Part shown: positions 12,404 through 22,825 of the stretch, piece by piece
Position numbering within the stretch: position 1 is the stretch's first letter
How the letters are laid out: every line of letters begins with the position of its first letter
Assembly (NCBI GenBank): GCA_036852015.1
Contig: JAANDG010000116.1
Span: 1-64,000, forward strand
Direction: 5' to 3'
DNA length: 64,000 bases
From: Pelodera strongyloides
Lineage: Eukaryota > Nematoda > Chromadorea > Rhabditida > Rhabditidae
The notes under the pieces: model-generated
Databases searched by the model: none
Seen by the model: the letters and a program-made list of their open reading frames with translations, nothing else
What the model was told of the DNA's origin: nothing
Position numbers and translations under genes: made by a program

Positions 12404-13694
12404 TATAAGGAAATATTTCCTTGGCTGCATAATTCTACAAAACCAAACCGTTAGCATTTCAGTCGACTGTAATTCTCATGCAATCTCATGAAGCAGAAGC
12501 ATATTCTCTTATTGTTAGAGTTGGGGCTTTCTTGTACATAAACTTGTAAAACGAATGTAGCTAGACTGCTAAACATCTCGTAATATTATTCTTTGTAGTA
12601 TATTTGTGTGCTTTCAATGTTTATACTCTGTGTATATTGATGTTGTTACTGGTGTTCGAGTTTGAAAATTTATCGTAGTTGTTGATACATTGGCATCATA
12701 TTCATATTGTCATGTAAACATATTTATCTCCACAATAATGACAATTCTTCACTCCTTCGTCATATTGAATGAAGTAGAGGAGTTCGGGGCCCACATGAAA
12801 ACCTCTTGGTGACCTTGTCGTGACCAAGTATTCATAAAAACCGCCGTCAGCTGAGGTTCATACTTTGTAGCATGTATTTGTAAATAAAATATAGACAATA
12901 TGGAGTAAAACAAATGGATCACGAACAAAATGACTTGGTGAGAAGAAACAGGTTTATTCAGCAACCAGGTCTCCTCAAGCGTCCTTCGATATTTATGAAA
13001 AGTCTAGAACATGACAATCTTGTCAATGAAGACTATCATAAATAAGTTATTTTCCATAATGAGCTTCGATTGAGCTCGGCAACCTTTTTTTATCAGCCAG
13101 CGGAACAATTTGTTCTACTAATGATTTCCGTAAAGTGAGTCCTAGCTCACATTACAGTACTCTTTTATAGTCCCCATTTTGGTCCCCACTTTCCATTTTG
13201 AAGCCCCATATTGAATAACATGAAAGGAGTTTGAGAAAACCGACAACGTTTACACAGAAATATTCCAACCAAGCAAAACCCAAATAAATACGAGACGTAG
13301 TCTTTATCCATATTTTTTCCACTTTCGCACTCATTTAGATTTTTAACGCTCCATATGGGACAATAAAAACCCAATATCTGCCGACCAAGTCCCTCAAATA
13401 ACACAGGAAATCGTTTTTTTTTGTTGGTTTCCACTTCCCTATGTACAACTCTCAGATACAAGTCACTGATTCCTTTACGTTTCGCAAAAGTTCTATGTTT
13501 GTGATACATTTATTTTAACATTCAAATCATTGTGCAATCAATAATCGAGGGCGTTTGGCTCATCAACGATCAACCCCTGACCCTGTCGGCCTGTGCGACC
13601 GTTCTACCCTCCGGCAATCATACCATGGTGGTGCGGGGGCGCATCCCAATCCCCACCATTTATACTTGACTCCTAACTAAGCCAATGTTAGCTC

Positions 13695-13844
13695 AGAGGC
13701 CGTATTCACCAACACACAGGGAGCCCTCCTTAGGTTCACGAGCGTTCTGAGTGAGTCTCTTCTGATTTCGCGCTATCTACGCATTCTTTAGCTCCATGGG
13801 GAGGCCAGGGAGGGCTCCCTGCGTGTTGGTGAATACGGCCTCTG
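13695..13844. mobile_element. GGCC-MITE copy 2
   Basis: Complementary ends GAGGCCGTATTCACCAAC and GTTGGTGAATACGGCCTC, with inner arms GGGAGCCCTCC and GGAGGGCTCCC. It is about 150 bp long. Confidence 0.85.
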
Positions 13845-14491
13845 ATAAAGTTCTACCTTGGCTCCACACTCATTTAAATATTCAATTTTTTTTTGTAATC
13901 AATAATCGGTACCAGTGGCTCACCGACCCTACCGGACGTTGATCGGCCGTCCTTGCCTAAGGGAAAATCACACCAAGGCGCTGATTGTTTCGCACCATTG
14001 TGACCCCACTGATACTCCGCCTACTTTGCTGATTGGTTCGCACCATTTGAATGTGACCCCACTGAGACTCCGCCTACTTTATTGCTCATAAAACTTCACG
14101 AGTGCTACTTTCAACCTTTATATTTCCTTATTCTCGCGTTAACTCCCTCCCTCGACTGGCTTGTACTATAGGGTTTGCACTTATTTAACCCTCAACTATT
14201 TATATCTAACAATAAGTGTTTTCCCTGCAACAGTATCTCTTATGAAGATACTCACAAAAACTTTTATCATTTTTGGTCCTTGCTATTGAGTGCATAGTTT
14301 GAACTTCTTTGTTGTAAGCTCTAATTTATTATTTCCCTCTTATATGTACACATATCGTGATTTCTAGAATTTGCGAGTGTCAACCGATCGATAACTTTAG
14401 ATTTGGGTTTAGCTCGTATAGTGACTTCTGCATTTCAGAGTAAAATTGTCCTACTGGATCGCCATCTTACTACCGTACCCAATGGAGCTGC

Positions 14492-15637
14492 ATGGCCCGA
14501 GGTAATCATTAGCATAATTACTATATTATCTCGTTCCGACGTGTTTAATACCATTCTTACTAATCGTTGATCAACATTTACCAAACCTCGTCTCTCAATG
14601 TACTACTTGATGTGCAAGCTCTCCATCTATTGTATACTACAGCTTCTGTGACATTTCAAACTTTTAAAGTGTTCTATATTTAGACTTCGGGCATCAACCC
14701 ACTCTTGGATTGTTATTGCCTGGGACCCGGCAGGGACCACTACACACGACAGCTACCGATGAAACCTCTACGAATCAGCCACAACAAACCTCCGCAACAT
14801 CTATCAACTCTAGAACGCCCAGCAAAGAATCATTGTACACCTCAGGCGACCACAAATACACAGGTGTGATCTTTTTACTTATCTGTAAAGAATGGGTACA
14901 TACGTTTGAAGTTGCAATATACAATGCTATTTTAATGTGATTGTTCTCGTTGTTGATAATAGCCCTTTTATTAAGTAACAGATATAAGTCGGTCCATAAC
15001 TTTATTTTGTGCTCTTTTCAGATGTTCTGTATACCGTATGCGAAGCCTGCCGGCAAAGAAGATTGGAAAGTATAAGTTTGGAATCACTCTACACGACGAA
15101 CTGAATTGTACGCTCACGCTAAGGTCTGGATGAGAAATGGTGAATTGTATTTATTCTATCCTCACATTCAAACATCATTTGTTTCTTGCATGGGAAGAAT
15201 AGCTGCCTTGCGCGACGAGGGGTGTGGGTCGAATTTATTATACATTTATTTTACGTAATTGAATAGGATGACGACATATTCCATGCGGGGGAGGTGCAAC
15301 ATATGTATATCTTACAATACTACAAGGCAAGATAATTAGGTTAGTTGTAGTTTAGTTAGGTAGGTGATGGCTGGTGGGGGGCTCCTGCCGAATGCGAGTA
15401 CCACACTTCTAGAGTAGTGTGTGTTAGTTCGCCGCCAGTCAGCCTTCCTGATACGGGTTGTGGGTCGAATGTATTATACATTTCTTTTACATACTTGAAT
15501 AGGATGACATGACATATTCCATGCGGGGAGGTACAACATATGTGTATCTAAATCAATAAAAGATAATTAGGTTAGTTGTAGTTTAGTTAAGTAGGTGATG
15601 GCTGGTGGGGGCTCCTGCCGAATGCGACGGGGGAGGT

Positions 15638-15726
<89 letters not shown>

Positions 15727-18472
15727 TATATATCTTACAATACTAAATCAATACAAGATAATTAGTTTAGTTGTAGTTTAGTTAGGTAGGTGATGGCTGG
15801 TGGGGGGCTCCTGCCGAATGCGAGTACCACACTTCTAGAGTAGTGTGTGCTAGTTCACCGCCAGTCGGCCTTCCTGATACGGGTTGTGGGTCGAATGTAT
15901 TATACATTTCTTTTACATACTTGAGTAGGATGACATGACATATTCCATGAGGGGGAGGTGCAACATATGTATATCTTACAAAACTAAATCAAGACAAGAT
16001 AATTAGGTCAGTTGTAGTTTAGTTAGGTAGGTGATGGCTGGTGGGGGGCTCCTGCCGAATGCGAGTACCACACTTCTAGAGTAGTGTGTGCTAGTTCACC
16101 GCCAGTCGGCCTTCCTGATACGGGTTGTGGGTCGAATGTATTATACATTTCTTTTACATACTTGAGTAGGATGACATGACATATTCCATGAGGGGGAGGT
16201 GCAACATATGTATATCTTACAAAACTAAATCAAGACAAGATAATTAGGTTAGTTGTAGTTTAGTTAGGTAGGTGATGGCTGGTGGGGGGCTCCTGCCGAA
16301 TGCGAGTACCACACTTCTAGAGTAGTGTGTGCTAGTTCACCGCCAGTCGGCCTTCCTGATACGGGTTGTGGGTCGAATGTATTATACATTTCTTTTACAT
16401 ACTTGAGTAGGATGACATGACATATTCCATGAGGGGGAGGTGCAACATATGTATATCTTACAAAACTAAATCAAGACAGGATAATTAGGTCAGTTGTAGT
16501 TTAGTTAGGTAGGTGATGGCTGGTGGGGGGCTTCTGCCGAATGCGAGTACCACACTTCTAGAGTAGTGTGTGCTAGTTCACCGCCAGTCGGCCTTCCTGA
16601 TACGGGTTGTGGGTCGAATGTATTATACATTTCTTTTACATACTTGAGTAGGATGACATGACATATTCCATGAGGGGGAGGTGCAACATATGTATATCTT
16701 ACAAAACTAAATCAAGACAAGATAATTAGGTTAGTTGTAGTTTAGTAGGTAGAATGATGGCTGGTGGGGGGCTCCTGCCGAATGCGAGCACCACACTTCT
16801 AGAGTAGTGTGTGCTAGTTCTCACCGCCAGTCGGCCTTCCTGATACGGGTTGTGGGTCGAATGTATTATACATTTCTTTTACATACTTGAGTAGGATGAC
16901 ATGACATATTCCATGAGGGGGAGGTGCAACATATGTATATCTTACAAAACTAAATCAAGACAAGATAATTAGGTCAGTTGTAGTTTAGTTAGGTAGGTGA
17001 TGGCTGGTGGGGGGCTCCTGCGGAATGCGAGTACCACACTTCTAGAGTAGTGTGTGCTAGTTCACCGCCAGTCGGCCTTGCCTGACACGGGTTGTGGGTC
17101 TAATGTAGGAATTTTTACGTTTCGTTTTTGTTTACCTAGTTGTGAAGTATTCATGATAATTTAATCCAAGTAGGCTAGTAATGGTTTTCTTCGCGATTCG
17201 GCCTGCTGTCTATTTTCAGGTATGAGTCTTCTTCTTCCGAAATGTGGGCTGCGATTGCAACAGTACACCGAGGCATCGTCGTTTTGGAAGCTTCAATCGT
17301 TCTTTTTTCCTGCCAAGGTTTGTTAATTACTCATCATACTAACTAAAATATTGTGTTGTCATTAACATTAAAGGGACGGGCCCATAAAAATAAACCTATA
17401 GTTTGAATGTTTTTATGATTTGTATAAAGGGGGTTTATTATAATATATGTACACTAAGTTACGGCTAGACTTTATCCCGCTGAAATTTTTCAGTGCCGAT
17501 AAACTCAAAAGTATACCGTAGAAGACCAACAATTGCACCCTTATTTCCTTACCGCGTCTCCCGAGGATACCTCGCTCTGATTGGGACCCGGGAGACTATC
17601 TGTCCATATAGCCACATTCCCCCGGGACACGCGACAAGAAAATAGGGTGCAATTGTGTGTCTTCTACGGTATACTTTTGAGTTTATCGACACCGAAAAAT
17701 TTCAGCGGGATAAACTCTAGCCGAAATTTAGTGTACATATATTATAATAAACTCCCTTTATACAAATTATGGGTTTATTTTGATGGGCCCGTCCCTTTAA
17801 GATGTTTTTGAGTACCATGTGGCGCGTCTCACATTTGGATTCCTCAGTAAATCCATAATTTGATTTATTCATTTTTGTATTGTATGACACAAGCGCACAA
17901 ACTACAATAAGGATCTCTCTCCCGTTCTGTACTTTGCCGGAGCTCAAATCAGCACAGAACTTTGCTATAAAGAAAGGAGGTTTGTTTTCAATAATTTATC
18001 TAAAATGATTGACTCTGCATCGGAATGTTAAAGCGAAATGCTAGCACCTTTGGAAAATTTGCATATGATAAGCAAATCCTATGTATCCTATGCTAATTTT
18101 GTACGATCGTCCACGGCAATCGTACAAAATTAGCATAAGATACTAGGATTTGCTTATCATATGCAAATTTTCCAAAGAGGCTAGCATTTCGCTTTAAAGC
18201 TACCTTTGCGAATCTTTAAAGTTTTAATGAAGAAAGTAGCAAATTTTAGGTCTTATTTGCTTCACTATTACATATTATAGATTGAATGAACTAGTGGCTA
18301 GTGATTAGTGATATGATTAATATCAGTTCGTGTTAAGTTGGTCGGTGATTTCTGCATATTTATTGATTGATTTCAGATGGCATGCCGGCATATATCGCTC
18401 GAATTACACTCTCTTGATGGAGAACTTCGACATGGAATCGACTATTGCGATTATTGCATTCTTCAGCCCTGA
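14492..18472 (+). CDS. Unrecognised 143-residue cysteine-containing protein
   Basis: Five exons join in one frame: 14492-14501 (ATG), 14684-14863, 15022-15069, 17220-17317 and 18377-18472 (TGA). The first exon starts upstream at the acceptor 14438 and holds an in-frame TAA before the ATG, which fixes the start. The N-terminal half is low-complexity, rich in Thr, Ser and Gln. The C-terminal half is ordered and has four spaced cysteine sites: VCEACRQRR, PKCGLRL, MACRHI and YCDYC near the end (ILQP-stop). Pairs of C-x2-C at both ends suggest a possible metal site, but this is inference. I do not recognise the family. Two AATAAA signals follow within 60 nt. Consistent phases over all four introns and the polyA signal argue for a real gene. 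Intron 3 holds a 241-bp minisatellite. Confidence 0.6.
15217..17104. repeat. Minisatellite, 241-bp unit, about eight units
   Basis: The word GATAATTAG recurs at 15331, 15562, 15757, 15998, 16239, 16480, 16721 and 16964. The last five intervals are 241, 241, 241, 241 and 243 bp, with very few differences between units. Each unit contains an imperfect inverted repeat CACACTTCTAGAGTAGTGTG. The array lies inside intron 3 of the 143-residue gene. Confidence 0.95.
15641..15729. repeat. (TA)n microsatellite
   Basis: An almost pure TA run of about 85 bp that interrupts the third unit of the minisatellite and replaces part of it. Confidence 0.95.
17368..17800. mobile_element. TTAA-flanked MITE with AGGGACGGGCCC ends
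   Basis: 433 bp with complementary ends TTAAAGGGACGGGCCCAT. Long arms contain TACCGTAGAAGAC and AAATTTTTCAG words in opposite orientation. It sits 51 bp after exon 4 of the 143-residue gene. A second member is at 34890. Confidence 0.85.
18028..18197. mobile_element. Palindromic MITE, near-perfect arms
   Basis: Same family as 12233, but with the loop in the opposite orientation (GTCCACGGCAATCG). A few unpaired differences separate the arms. It lies in intron 4 of the 143-residue gene. Confidence 0.9.
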
Positions 18473-18518
18473 TATTCGTTATTTATACATCACCATTACT
18501 CTCTTCTTACAGATACAT

Positions 18519-18528
18519 AATAAATAAA
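18519..18528 (+). promoter_or_regulatory. Polyadenylation signal of the 143-residue gene
   Basis: Two overlapping AATAAA hexamers (18519 and 18523), 47 to 56 nt after the TGA at 18472. Confidence 0.6.
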
Positions 18529-18610
18529 CCTTTACTCTTCAAGAGCGTGCACCTTTATTCAAGGGTTATACAATACAGTTTCAAAGTGATTACATCTCTT
18601 TTACATTATT

Positions 18611-19012
18611 TTATAATGAAAATACAATAAATAGTATTTTCATATGGCATTCTTTTTTGGATTTCCGTCGATTATGAGCACACCTGATGGAGTGGAAGAT
18701 TGTTGAATACAGATACTCAACAAACCGCGTAAACCTCGCATTGTCAAGTATAGTAGACCCGAAGTCAGGTGAACTAAAAGGTACTTGAATGAAGCCATAC
18801 ATATGCTTTTTGTCGAACAATGTTTCCTTTGAATAGTTAAGGTAATATCTATCACTTTTAAAAGAAATTTCTCCGTTAACTAAGGAAACGGAGTGCAAGC
18901 CCTTTAACATGACTGTCAACTCTTCGCAGGCTTGTGGCGCACAAAGTGCGCGCGCATTTGTATTGGCGCGCAATTTTGAATGCCGATCTGCCTCCGCGTT
19001 TTTTCTGCACAT
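18611..19012 (-). CDS. Possible hypothetical single-exon ORF, 133 codons
   Basis: An open frame from ATG at 19012 to a stop at 18611, convergent with the 143-residue gene. The translation is mixed in composition, with a Cys-rich start (ALCAPQACEE) and segments such as SFKSDRYYLNYSKETLF. I recognise no family. A frame of this length can occur by chance in AT-rich DNA, and nothing else supports it. It could also be the last exon of a gene whose upstream exons I cannot find. Confidence 0.2.
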   Translation of the reverse strand: MCRKNAEADRHSKLRANTNARALCAPQACEELTVMLKGLHSVSLVNGEISFKSDRYYLNYSKETLFDKKHMYGFIQVPFSSPDFGSTILDNARFTRFVEYLYSTIFHSIRCAHNRRKSKKECHMKILFIVFSL

Positions 19013-19454
19013 ATTCTAAGCTAAGACAAATGTTGCCCCTCTATGAAAACTTGGTTATATTGTGGAATATTTATTAAGTATACATAGTTCTGCAATCCTT
19101 ACCTTAATTTAGTCATTTGGAGTATCGCGACGTTTTTCTACGTTGGGAGCATTGTGCGTTAATTACGGTTTTGTGAACGCACATTTTCCTCTAACTCCAC
19201 CCAAAATTTTTCTCGCACAAGAAATATTCCGCTTTTTGCTTTTGTCTTGGTTTCCTTCCGTTTATTATGTCAGTTTTAAATACTTCTATTGCAAGGAATG
19301 TTTCTGTCACTTTAATTACGACGGAGTGCCCAACTACGTATTCCGTAGCAAAATTGTATTGCTTTTTATTCTCTTCCATCACTAACATCACGTTTTGTTG
19401 TTTATTCTTGCTACGATCGTCACAATAACCAAAGGCATAAAATAATCTTTTTAG

Positions 19455-22392
19455 ATGCTTCGCTCGGTCTTGAGCGCGAGTGTGCGGGTGGCCGGCGTAA
19501 GACAGCTCTCGTCCGGCAAGGATCTTCCAGTTTCTCAGCATAACGATGCCAAGAAGAAGGAGATTGATGACATCTTGTACGATATTGAACCGAAGGTTAG
19601 TTGAGCGCTATCGTTGAGTGTCACATATGTACCTTAATACATTCACAAAAAAGTGCAATACAATAACACGTTTGAATTGGTTTCCAGCTCACAGTGCCGT
19701 GTTTTGGTTTTCTCTTTCTTGATGGTGAATCATGAGATTGCATTGCTGGAAGCAACGAGCATTGTCAACGCAATTATCGAGTAGATTATTAGCCAAAAAG
19801 GGCTGCGCTATCACGGGCCAAAATTCTCTTTACGGCATTCAAAATTATTGATCCTCCAACTTTTCAGGTTCCCGTCTCCGTCAGCACTGAAGAGTCTGTT
19901 CTGATTGGCGGAATCCCTGAAGAGCATCGTGAAACCCGCACGGCGCGCATCTTCAAACCGGCGCGCGAAGCACCCCAGTCGGCTTGGAACAACACTAAGG
20001 TAAACGGATTCGGATATTCATAGTCTTCCAAATATTTATGGTCTTTCTGGGAGTAGATTCTGCGCTCCTTTGCGTATGTAACGTAGTGGTCTTCTAAATC
20101 TAAATTTAAATACTTGCATCTTACAGCGTATTCCGGGTGCCTACTATTGCTTTAATACAAAATCCATGAGATTGAAATAATGCAAATTTAAATTGGAATT
20201 TATTTGGCTGCCTAAAATATTTTCTTGCGGGAACAAATGGTGCGCACACAGTGGTGCTCAAAATACCCCGGTTTATACATATTTATTCAGCATTTTCGCC
20301 CGTAATCACCATTTGACGATGATCACTATTACGTGTAAACTTAATAATTAAGCGCTTAAATATAGGTTAGGTCTCACATGCATTTGCTTTGAAAAGTCCT
20401 TATTGTGATTTGCTTTGCAGCTTTGGAAAATCGAGTTGGACAATAGAGAACGCTGGGAGAACTCGCTCATGGGATGGGGATCCACGTGAGTGTTGAATTG
20501 AAATTTATGTAGTTTAAAGCTGTATGGTACGTGGTTTGTGAACCATATGCTGGACGACGGCCACTAACATTACCATGTATTGTACGCACATTTTTGGAAG
20601 GCCACTTAATTACATATAGTGTATGGTAATGCAGTTGTTCCGTAAATGCTTCACAGAACACGCGTCTTACCGCTTTACTGAAATTGAAATTAGTTTATCA
20701 CCATGTTTCACCCACATTGTAAATCTAGCACTGTCGTTCGACGTTAATTTTCCTTTGTTCACTACCAAATTCCATTGTAATTTTAAGGACTGTTTATTAT
20801 GAGCGGTTTTTATTTATTTAATACATAATTGGTTTATATTAACGCGAAATACCGGCCGGTTTTTGAAACGCATCGTGGACGTGGACAACTGAATTCTTAC
20901 GTATTTATAGCTTGATTTTTTATTCTAATTTATGTTCATGCATAAGCTGCTGGGAATACTCGTGTACTCGAAGCGGTTCAAAAACCGGCCGGTATTTAGC
21001 TTTAAAGGACTAAAAAAACACTCCATGTGTGTCTATTGCTTTGCTAATCTGGTCTTATGTTTATAGCGGCGATCCTCTATCAAACACTTGCATGCAATTG
21101 GAATTCGCTTCGAAGGAGGACGCTATTGCCTTCTGTGAGAAGAACACATGGAACTGGGAACTGGAGGTAGGTCTAAAGTTATTATATTAATATTATTTAG
21201 TGATATTTTATTTATTATTGACCAGTCGGCTCATGCCGCCTGAGGCGACTTACATGGAAATATGATTGGTTTAGCATGAGCATACTTATATACAAAGCAT
21301 CAAACGTATCATAAGAAAAATTCACATAATAGGAAACAATTGCATATACTGAGCTGCGAAACTCTTTTTATACCCGAACACGAAATTTGCATTTCCGTAA
21401 CGCACATCGGTATGCAAATTACGGTACAGTTACTCTTTTATATAATAAGATACTTCTGTCACGTATTTCGCTTACGCTGTTGGCGGTCTTAAGTTATTAG
21501 GGATCTTGAGGTTGTTCAGTTATTCTACATACATTTCTTATTGTTGTCTACAGAATTTGTAGAAGAACTATCTTAATGAATGAGGGATTGGGTTTTGGGT
21601 ATACATATCACAATACTTCTTTATTGAACGCGACGAACGCGTTTTGAATCTGTGCTAAGAAATTATGATTAGTTAGTATTGTTGTTTATATGTAGCAAAA
21701 TGCCTTGTTCCCAAATATCTCTATTTTTGAACTTTGTTTGAGTTTGAAGTGTTTATTACGCGATGGAAGTTGTAACAGTGTCAATTTTTATACGTGAGGT
21801 AGTTAGCCAGTTATTTTGGAAAATATTGATCAGTCCCTTGTTTCCATAACAGCGTTTATTCTCGGGTCAGTTATTAAGCTTTAAGCGGTGTATAACATCC
21901 GGTTTCTGAAATGTATTTTGGATAAGTGCATTCCCAATTCTCATGTATCATATGCAAATGAGCATGTATGAATCAAAGATCGAGCTCAATTCGCGCTCAC
22001 TTAGCATAAATACATTGGAACGGATTTGCCCATTAGACGTTTCAAAAGCGGCCGTTATACTGCTTTATGCTACCTACCCTTAGTTAACGTTTATTTCCTT
22101 TAAAGCGAAATACCGGCCCGTTTTTGAAACACGTCGAGTAAACCTGCATTCTTCTACAGCTTATGCAAATTACCATAAATTAGAATAAAAAATCGAGCTA
22201 AATTCGAGCAAATTAGCATAAATACGTAAGAATTCAGTTGTCCACGATGAGTTTCAGAAACCGGCCGGTATTTCGCTTTAATATTCTGAGGCCTTTTTGT
22301 ATTTTCAGAAAGAGCAGCACCGTCAGCCGAAGCCGAAGAGCTACAGTTGGAATTATTCGTGGAATAAGAGAAGTCGCAACTCGACCAAGTAA
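19455..22392 (+). CDS. NDUFS4: NDUFS4, complex I 18-kDa subunit, copy 2
   Basis: Five exons: 19455-19595, 19868-19999, 20421-20485, 21067-21166 and 22309-22392, coding for 173 residues. Exon lengths for exons 3, 4 and 5 (65, 100, 84 nt) and all intron phases are identical to copy 1. The mature sequence keeps the family blocks GGIPEEHRETRTARIFKPAR, WKIELDNRERWENSLMGW, EFASKEDAIAFCEKN and YSWNYSWNKRSRNSTK. The PAR segment agrees with the human RIFVPAR block better than copy 1 does, so this is probably the ancestral-function copy. It acts in the matrix arm of respiratory complex I. AATAAA follows at 22464. The Ser-containing C-terminus reads RNSTK, whereas copy 1 and human read RVSTK. Confidence 0.93.
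20839..21005. mobile_element. CCGG-MITE in NDUFS4 copy 2 intron 3
   Basis: Ends TTAACGCGAAATACCGGCC and GGCCGGTATTTAGCTTTAA. It is 167 bp long. Copy 1 of the gene also has members of this family in intron 3. Confidence 0.85.
21889..22068. mobile_element. Degenerate CCGG-MITE
   Basis: Ends TTAAGCGGTGTATAAC and GTTATACTGCTTTA, with interior ATATGCAAATGAGCAT. It lies in intron 4 of NDUFS4 copy 2. Confidence 0.65.
22100..22281. mobile_element. CCGG-MITE next to NDUFS4 copy 2 exon 5
   Basis: A well preserved 182-bp copy with TTAA at both ends. It stops 27 bp before exon 5, matching the position of the element in copy 1. Confidence 0.9.
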
Positions 22393-22463
22393 ACCATTTT
22401 AATAGGAAAAGGAAAGTCTAACATGATAATGATAGCGGAATCTTGGCCTTTTTGTAGTTTGTA

Positions 22464-22469
22464 AATAAA
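22464..22469 (+). promoter_or_regulatory. Polyadenylation signal of NDUFS4 copy 2
   Basis: AATAAA 72 nt after the stop codon. Confidence 0.55.
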
Positions 22470-22825
22470 TTTCTACCGAGTTTGAGGTTTGAACGTACTA
22501 GTTTTGGAACCATGCGTACATACGTTGGCATATTTATATTTTGTGATTATGTACTGCTATTGGACTCTGTATTTGTTAAGTTATCCGTTTTGCCCGTTTT
22601 GCTTGTTGTAGGTAGTGCTATCTATGATTTATGATATCAGCTTTTTCTTATTTTATTCAAATGTAGTGTAGAATTTTCTCTTCACTTGGTGACTTTTTGT
22701 AATAGATTTTTAGAATTTCTACTTTTTTAGTTGTTAGTATTTTGTTTGTGAGTGCGCGCACGAGTCAAGGTTAAGATAGATTTAAGTATTTATGATCTTA
22801 TATCTCTAATTTCAGGCATTTAATC

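Larger units (their letters stand above)
12194..14438. other. Region between NDUFS4 copy 1 and the 143-residue gene
   Basis: This stretch contains the 3' flank of NDUFS4 copy 1, a perfect palindromic MITE (12233-12403), a GGCC-MITE (13695-13844) and short direct repeats at 14012-14094 (the word GTGACCCCACTGA twice). No supported exon was found. The 114-codon minus-strand frame at 13165-13509 resembles no family and has no splice context. Confidence 0.5.

Noticed and set aside
13165..13509. 114-codon minus-strand open frame
   Set aside because: No splice context, no family resemblance, and length within chance expectation for AT-rich DNA.
14439..14501. Reading the first exon of the unknown gene in frame 1
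   Set aside because: Frame 1 stays open through the second and third exons but meets a stop at the start of the fourth. The frame starting at ATG 14492 keeps phase to a stop and polyA signal.
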